Below are positions 25,810 to 29,072 of a DNA stretch of 29,072 bases, one piece after another; positions within the stretch are counted from its first letter, which is position 1; each line of letters opens with the position of its first letter. The position numbers were made by a program, and so were the translations under genes. Below the pieces are notes generated by a model. It did not search any database. It was not told the DNA's origin and saw nothing but the letters and a program-made list of their open reading frames with translations. The stretch is from positions 1 through 29,072 of the forward strand of contig DASWJQ010000006.1 in NCBI GenBank assembly GCA_036397095.1, in the 5' to 3' direction. Source of the stretch: DASWJQ01 sp036397095 (GTDB lineage: Bacteria; Chloroflexota; Anaerolineae; Anaerolineales; E44-bin32).

Positions 25810-25816
25810 GCGGACG

Positions 25817-26653
25817 ATGGGAGAGACTTGGCGTTGGCTGAATACGGGGACGGCCAGCGGAGCCAGCAACATGGCCGTCGATCTGGCGCTTCTGGAAGCC
25901 GTGGGCCACGGCAAGGCGCCGCCTACGCTTCGCGTCTATGCCTGGGATCCACCCTGCCTGTCGCTCGGCCACGCCCAGCCGGTCGAGGATATCGACCTGG
26001 CTGCGTTGACCAGCGCCGGTTGGAACTGGGTGCGCCGGCCGACCGGCGGCCGGGCGATCTTGCACACCGACGAGCTGACCTACGCCGCCGCCGCCCCTGG
26101 CGGGCACCCTTTGATGAATGGCGGCGTTCTCGCCAGCTATCGCCGCCTGAGCCGGGGCCTGGTGGCCGCGCTCAAACTGTTGGGCGTTGCGGCGGAGATC
26201 GAGCCGAACGCTGACAAGCCAGCCGGGCTGAACCACAATCCAGTGTGCTTCGAAGTGCCCAGCGCCTACGAAATCAAGGTCAGCGGCCGCAAATTGATCG
26301 GCAGCGCCCAGGTGCGGCGCCAGGCAGGCGTCTTGCAGCACGGAACCCTGCCGCTCGCCGGCGACCTGGGACGGATTTGCCGGGCGCTGCGTTTCGCCGA
26401 ACCGGCTGAGGCGGAACGGGCGGCGGCACGCGTGCGCCAGCGAGCGGCCACGCTCGAGCAGGCGCTCGGCAGCGCGGTGCCCTGGCATACAGCGGCCGAG
26501 GCACTCAAGTCTGGCTTCGAGGCGGCACTGGATATCAAACTTGTAGCCGGGGATTTGTCAGTCGACGAGCAGCGACGGGCGGCCGCGTTGGCCCGCCATC
26601 TGCAGGCCCGACCGGGGGAACCCGTCGGCCGCGGGACATCCGTTGCCGGGTAG
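25817..26653 (+). CDS. lipM: Octanoyltransferase LipM-like (lipoate-protein ligase A family)
   Basis: 278 residues from ATG 25817. The open frame extends far upstream, but that part has no family similarity and would run antisense to the solute-binding gene. Family motifs are WVRRPTGGRAILHTDELTY (lipoyl-binding RR-x-x-GG), VCFEVPSAYEIKVSGRK with Cys144 and Lys159, and IGSAQVRRQAGVLQHG. The Cys in the C-F-x-x-P-S context matches the catalytic Cys of LipM, the octanoyl-ACP:GcvH transferase of Bacillus, rather than the ATP-using LplA. It would attach octanoate to a lipoyl domain before sulfur insertion by LipA. There is no usable ribosome-binding site and the TATAAT box is close, so the mRNA may be leaderless. 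The stop is three bases from the convergent DUF4230 stop. Confidence 0.88.
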   Translation: MGETWRWLNTGTASGASNMAVDLALLEAVGHGKAPPTLRVYAWDPPCLSLGHAQPVEDIDLAALTSAGWNWVRRPTGGRAILHTDELTYAAAAPGGHPLMNGGVLASYRRLSRGLVAALKLLGVAAEIEPNADKPAGLNHNPVCFEVPSAYEIKVSGRKLIGSAQVRRQAGVLQHGTLPLAGDLGRICRALRFAEPAEAERAAARVRQRAATLEQALGSAVPWHTAAEALKSGFEAALDIKLVAGDLSVDEQRRAAALARHLQARPGEPVGRGTSVAG

Positions 26654-26656
26654 TGC

Positions 26657-27370
26657 TTAGGGGGTGGCGGTGGATAATGGCAGCGGCGTGACCGTCGCCG
26701 TCGGTTCAGGCTGCTGGTCGGGCTCGGCGAAGATCACGTCGCGGTATTCCAGCGAGCGCAAAAAACGATAGAGGAAGGCCTCGGCGTTGACCTGCGCCTG
26801 CTCCAAAATACCATCGTTGAGAGCTGCCTGCCGAATCTCAAGTTCGGCAGCCAGACGGGCGGATGACTCGAGGTCAATGCTGCCGCGGGTAAACAGCCCG
26901 GTGTCTCGATCGTAGACATGGGTGGCCTCGTTGTCCAGGCTGGAGACCAAGATTTCGGCAGCCGGCAAGCGCATATAGACGCGTCCACCTTCGTCCACCC
27001 ACACGTCGTCCGGTCCGAGCTGCGCCAAATCTACGCCAGCAATCACCGTGCCGTGGGCCACCAGCAACAATCGGTCCCCAAACAGGAACCCAAACGGCCC
27101 CTGCCCGGTCTCGGCCGTGATGACTTTCTCGATCGTGTACTGGATTGTCTCCAGCCGGGCGAGTGAGCGTACCTCGCGTACAATCGTGACCGGGTCGGGC
27201 AGGATCGTCGGTGTTGGCTGGAGCAAGCCGGCCACCTGCGTCCCAATCTGGCGCGATAGGTCGGTCACCGGCGAGGTCGCCTGTTGGACCGTTGTGACCA
27301 GGTAGTAGCCAGTGAGGACCAAAAAGAGCAGGAACAGGATCGGCAGCAACCAAAGCAGGGAGCGTCGCAT
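26657..27370 (-). CDS. DUF4230 membrane-anchored protein
   Basis: 237 residues from ATG 27370. A single N-terminal membrane helix (LLWLLPILFLLFLVLTGYYL) is followed by an extracytoplasmic region and the DUF4230 pattern. That pattern has V-R-E-V-R-S-L-A-R-L-E-T-I-Q-Y, then A-G-V-D-L-A-Q-L, R-L-P-A-A-E-I-L, a V-Y-D-R-D-T-G-L-F loop, and the C-terminal helices A-L-N-D-G-I-L-E-Q-A. It ends in a Pro/Thr-rich tail. The family has no settled function; members are widespread in Bacteroidetes, Firmicutes and Chloroflexi, usually as membrane-anchored single genes. The only in-frame codon further upstream is a TTG at 27385 that overlaps the -10 box, so ATG 27370 is the better start; it fits a leaderless mRNA. 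Confidence 0.8.
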   Translation of the reverse strand: MRRSLLWLLPILFLLFLVLTGYYLVTTVQQATSPVTDLSRQIGTQVAGLLQPTPTILPDPVTIVREVRSLARLETIQYTIEKVITAETGQGPFGFLFGDRLLLVAHGTVIAGVDLAQLGPDDVWVDEGGRVYMRLPAAEILVSSLDNEATHVYDRDTGLFTRGSIDLESSARLAAELEIRQAALNDGILEQAQVNAEAFLYRFLRSLEYRDVIFAEPDQQPEPTATVTPLPLSTATP

Positions 27371-27376
27371 GGTTCG

Positions 27377-27382
27377 ATTATA
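27377..27382 (-). promoter_or_regulatory. -10 box positioned for a leaderless DUF4230 transcript
   Basis: A perfect TATAAT on the minus strand ends six bases before ATG 27370. As with lipM, the start codon would be at the 5' end of the transcript. No strong -35 box is seen. Confidence 0.55.
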
Positions 27383-27420
27383 CAAGGTTGATTGGCATCC
27401 AGCATACAGTTTTTCAGCTT

Positions 27421-27472
27421 TCAGCGCTCAGCAAGTTAGATCTTGACCGAATACGCCCTTGCTGACGGCTGA
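27421..27472. repeat. Inner-type inverted repeat without outer arms
   Basis: TCAGCGCTCAGCAAG (27421-27435) and CTTGCTGACGGCTGA (27458-27472) pair at 13 of 15 positions around 22 bases. It resembles the inner TCAGC hairpin of the composite repeats but lacks the AACCACGAAG outer arms. It lies between the divergent DUF4230 gene and ylxP. Confidence 0.6.
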
Positions 27473-27509
27473 CGCTGAGCTCACTCGGTGCGGAACCTCA
27501 CCTCCCGGA

Positions 27510-27800
27510 GTGCCTCTGCACGTCGCCGCATTAACGCTTGAGCTTTACCTGCCCGGCTGCCGTTCTTTGAAAGAGAAGCGCGGCAGCCTGAAACCGCTGC
27601 TGGCCGGCGTCCACAAGCAGTACAACGTGTCGGCGGCCGAGGTTGATTTCCACGACAGCCACACCAGCGCCCTGGTTGCCTGTGTCGTGGTCAGCAACGA
27701 TTCGGCGCACGTGCAACGGTTGCTGGCGCGCATCCCAGCTTGGCTCGAGAAGCGGTTTCCCCAGATCACCATCGTCGACCAGGAATTCATGTTCCTCTAA
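27510..27800 (+). CDS. ylxP: YlxP (DUF503) family protein
   Basis: About 96 residues. The family hallmark is present: a first beta strand (VAALTLELYLPG), then C-R-S-L-K-E-K-R-G-S-L-K-P-L-L, Y-N-V-S-A-A-E-V-D-F-H-D, A-C-V-V-V-S-N-D, and a C-terminal helix and strand. GTG 27510 is preferred because the product then begins like other YlxP proteins; a TTG at 27459 in the same frame lies inside a repeat arm. No good ribosome-binding site is visible for either. In Bacillus ylxP lies between infB and rbfA. Here it stands about 17 kb away as a single gene. The function is not settled; the family is associated with ribosome/translation operons. A hairpin follows the stop. Confidence 0.85.
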   Translation: MPLHVAALTLELYLPGCRSLKEKRGSLKPLLAGVHKQYNVSAAEVDFHDSHTSALVACVVVSNDSAHVQRLLARIPAWLEKRFPQITIVDQEFMFL

Positions 27801-27819
27801 CCGCGCTGCCAAACGACAA

Positions 27820-27845
27820 CACCCCGGCCTGCGAGCGCCGGGGTG
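27820..27845. terminator. Bidirectional terminator between ylxP and the response regulator
   Basis: CACCCCGGC (27820-27828) and GCCGGGGTG (27837-27845) form a perfect 9-bp GC-rich stem with an eight-base loop between two convergent genes. T-tracts are weak on both strands, so termination strength is uncertain. Confidence 0.6.
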
Positions 27846-27872
27846 CCGGACTTCATTATGAGGAAGGGCGAG

Positions 27873-28259
27873 CTAGGCCGCTTCGGCCGCGACCACGGCC
27901 CGGCGGCGTACCAGCGTCCGCAAGCGCGAAGCCAGCAAACTGGCGTGGACTGGCTTGATCAAGTAGTCGTCGGCCCCGGCATCGAGCGCCCGGGCCACGC
28001 TGCCCGGGGAGCCCAGGGCCGACAGGATCAGGATGGGCACTTCCGAGAACGACCGAATCTGCTCGCACACCTGCCAGCCATCCAGCTCGGGCATGAGCAG
28101 GTCCAGGATAACCACATCCGGCTTGCCCTGGCGGCACTCGTCGATGCCCTCACTGCTGCTGAAAACGGACTGGATATCGAAATCCTGCCCGCGCAACAGC
28201 GTGCGCAAGGTGACGGCTACATCTGGGTCGTCGTCGATTAGCAGTACGCGTAGTGTCAT
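27873..28259 (-). CDS. Single-domain response regulator
   Basis: 128 residues containing only a CheY-like receiver domain. The acidic pocket is Asp9-Asp11 (LLIDDDPD), the phospho-acceptor is Asp53 in VVILDLLMPELDG, the switch Ser80 is in LILSALG, and Lys102 is in YLIKP. There is no output domain; the C-terminal tail is short and Ala-rich. The start ATG 28259 follows CAGGTGAT. The gene diverges from a histidine kinase gene at 28428, which makes that kinase a plausible partner. It may act through protein contact or as a phosphate relay. Confidence 0.92.
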   Translation of the reverse strand: MTLRVLLIDDDPDVAVTLRTLLRGQDFDIQSVFSSSEGIDECRQGKPDVVILDLLMPELDGWQVCEQIRSFSEVPILILSALGSPGSVARALDAGADDYLIKPVHASLLASRLRTLVRRRAVVAAEAA

Positions 28260-28338
28260 TGCGTTATCACCTGTGCGCCTATTATGCCCGATTCCCTTTG
28301 GCGGCTACCTTACAGCGGGCTTGCAGCCCCCCGCTCTC

Positions 28339-28367
28339 TTGCCCTCCTACGTCCCGACGGCTATGAT
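28339..28367 (+). promoter_or_regulatory. Promoter of the histidine kinase gene
   Basis: -35 TTGCCC (28339-28344), a 17-bp spacer and -10 TATGAT (28362-28367). The kinase start codon lies 60 bases downstream. The rest of the 168-base divergent region shows a CATAAT at 28286-28281 on the minus strand that could serve the response regulator, without a clear -35. Confidence 0.55.
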
Positions 28368-28427
28368 ACGCCCGGAAACGGAAGGAAGTCGTGGATTTCG
28401 ACATCAATCCGTATGAAGGGGGACCCA

Positions 28428-29072
28428 GTGCTGAGCCAGCCTAGCTGTCCCCAGTGCTCACACCCGCTGCCCAACGATGCCCGCACCTGCCCGCACTGCG
28501 GCGTGGATTTGGCCCTGGTGGCGCTGTTGACCGAACGCGCCTATCTGGATGGCCTACCCGAGACCTCGCCCATGCCGGGCCCTCCCGAAGCGATGGTGCC
28601 GCGCTTGGGCGAGTACCTGCTCGAACAGGGTCTGCTTTCGCCCGACCAACTCGAGAAGGCGCTCAAACGTCAAACCGAATTGGCCGAATTGGGCCAGCGC
28701 CAGCTGTTGGGCCAGACCCTGGTCAAACTCGGTTTCGTCGACCGTGAGACGCTCGACCGGGCCATCACCCGCCAGATTATCGAGCTGCATGCCGCGCTGC
28801 AGGAGGCCAACCGCACCCTCGAACGGCGGGTGGCCGAGCGCACCGCCGAATTGCGGCGGGCGCTGGAACGCCTGACGGAACTCAACCAGATCAAAGCTAA
28901 CCTGATTTCGAACGTGTCCCACGAACTGCGAACGCCGTTGGCCCACATAAAGGGCTACGTCGAACTGGTGGCCGAGGGGCAGTTGGGACCGGTGTCCGAC
29001 GACCAAGAAAATGCGCTCGCGGTGGTGCAGCGGGCATCCGAACGGCTGGAGCGCTTGATCGAAGATCTCATT
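28428..29072 (+). CDS. Histidine kinase with zinc ribbon and MshEN/GspE-N-like domain, N-terminal part
   Basis: 215 residues are present; the gene runs off the right edge. GTG 28428 is preferred for its AAGGGGGA site; ATG 28413 is in frame. Residues 7-24 are a zinc ribbon (C-P-Q-C and C-P-H-C). Residues 59-116 hold two 24-residue blocks of the RLGxxLxxxG type: RLGEYLLEQG (59-68) and LLGQTLVKLG (93-102), ten residues apart, as in GspE_N/MshEN domains. A charged coiled coil (~120-155) leads to the HisKA dimerisation helix with His165 in SNVSHELRTPLAHIKGY. The catalytic domain is off the window. No membrane helix is seen in this part, so it is probably cytoplasmic. Its neighbour, a single-domain response regulator, is a likely partner. 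Confidence 0.87.
   Translation, partial: MLSQPSCPQCSHPLPNDARTCPHCGVDLALVALLTERAYLDGLPETSPMPGPPEAMVPRLGEYLLEQGLLSPDQLEKALKRQTELAELGQRQLLGQTLVKLGFVDRETLDRAITRQIIELHAALQEANRTLERRVAERTAELRRALERLTELNQIKANLISNVSHELRTPLAHIKGYVELVAEGQLGPVSDDQENALAVVQRASERLERLIEDLI

Noticed and set aside
25376..25816. N-terminal extension of the lipM reading frame
   Set aside because: The added 147 residues run antisense to the solute-binding gene and through repeat sequence, and precede a normal LipM N-terminus at ATG 25817.

Overview
The window looks like a chromosomal segment of a high-GC, probably single-membrane bacterium, most likely a member of the Chloroflexota (Anaerolineae-like). This is inference. It rests on the many lipobox-bearing lipoproteins with Pro/Thr-rich linkers, a lipid-anchored MacA-like adaptor next to a split ATPase and permease with no TolC-like gene nearby, a DHH-CBS-nucleotidyltransferase fusion, LipM-type lipoylation, and a zinc-ribbon histidine kinase. 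No rRNA, tRNA, CRISPR array, insertion sequence or phage gene was seen. Most genes are housekeeping.

Layout. (1) 1-1245, minus: the start of a DUF1295 membrane protein cut by the left edge, and an unassigned polytopic membrane protein. (2) 1324-5333, plus: a MarR regulator with a good promoter and a palindromic operator, then a MacA-like adaptor, an ABC ATPase and a FtsX/MacB-type permease, read as a self-regulated efflux operon. (3) 5464-12789, minus: the translation and RNA operon nusA-ylxR-infB-rbfA-nrnA-truB-ribF. Several of its genes are joined by 4-base GTGA/ATGA overlaps, and no rimP lies upstream. (4) 13194-15818, plus: gyrA, with its own promoter and a lysine-rich tail. (5) 15830-24019, minus: a DHH-CBS-CCA-type tRNA nucleotidyltransferase, a GNAT acetyltransferase, a small membrane protein, and three tandem paralogous LysM/M23-like lipoproteins coupled by ATGA overlaps. 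(6) 24247-25650, minus: an orphan solute-binding lipoprotein. (7) 25817-27800: lipM and a DUF4230 gene, both with TATAAT boxes placed for leaderless transcripts, then ylxP, which in Bacillus lies in the nusA-infB operon. (8) 27873-29072: a single-domain response regulator diverging from a zinc-ribbon/MshEN-like histidine kinase cut by the right edge.

The least-explained structures are two. One is a family of composite inverted repeats of about 150-170 bp. Its outer arms resemble AACCACGAAGGCACGAAG and its inner hairpin is of the TCAGCTGTCAGC type. Full copies lie at 5332-5480, 12950-13114 and 24078-24245, with partial copies near 337-415 and 27421-27472. The arms repeatedly touch or supply stop codons. 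The other is the triplet of wall-active lipoproteins, which combine LysM, a lysozyme-like helical region and a metallopeptidase-like domain.
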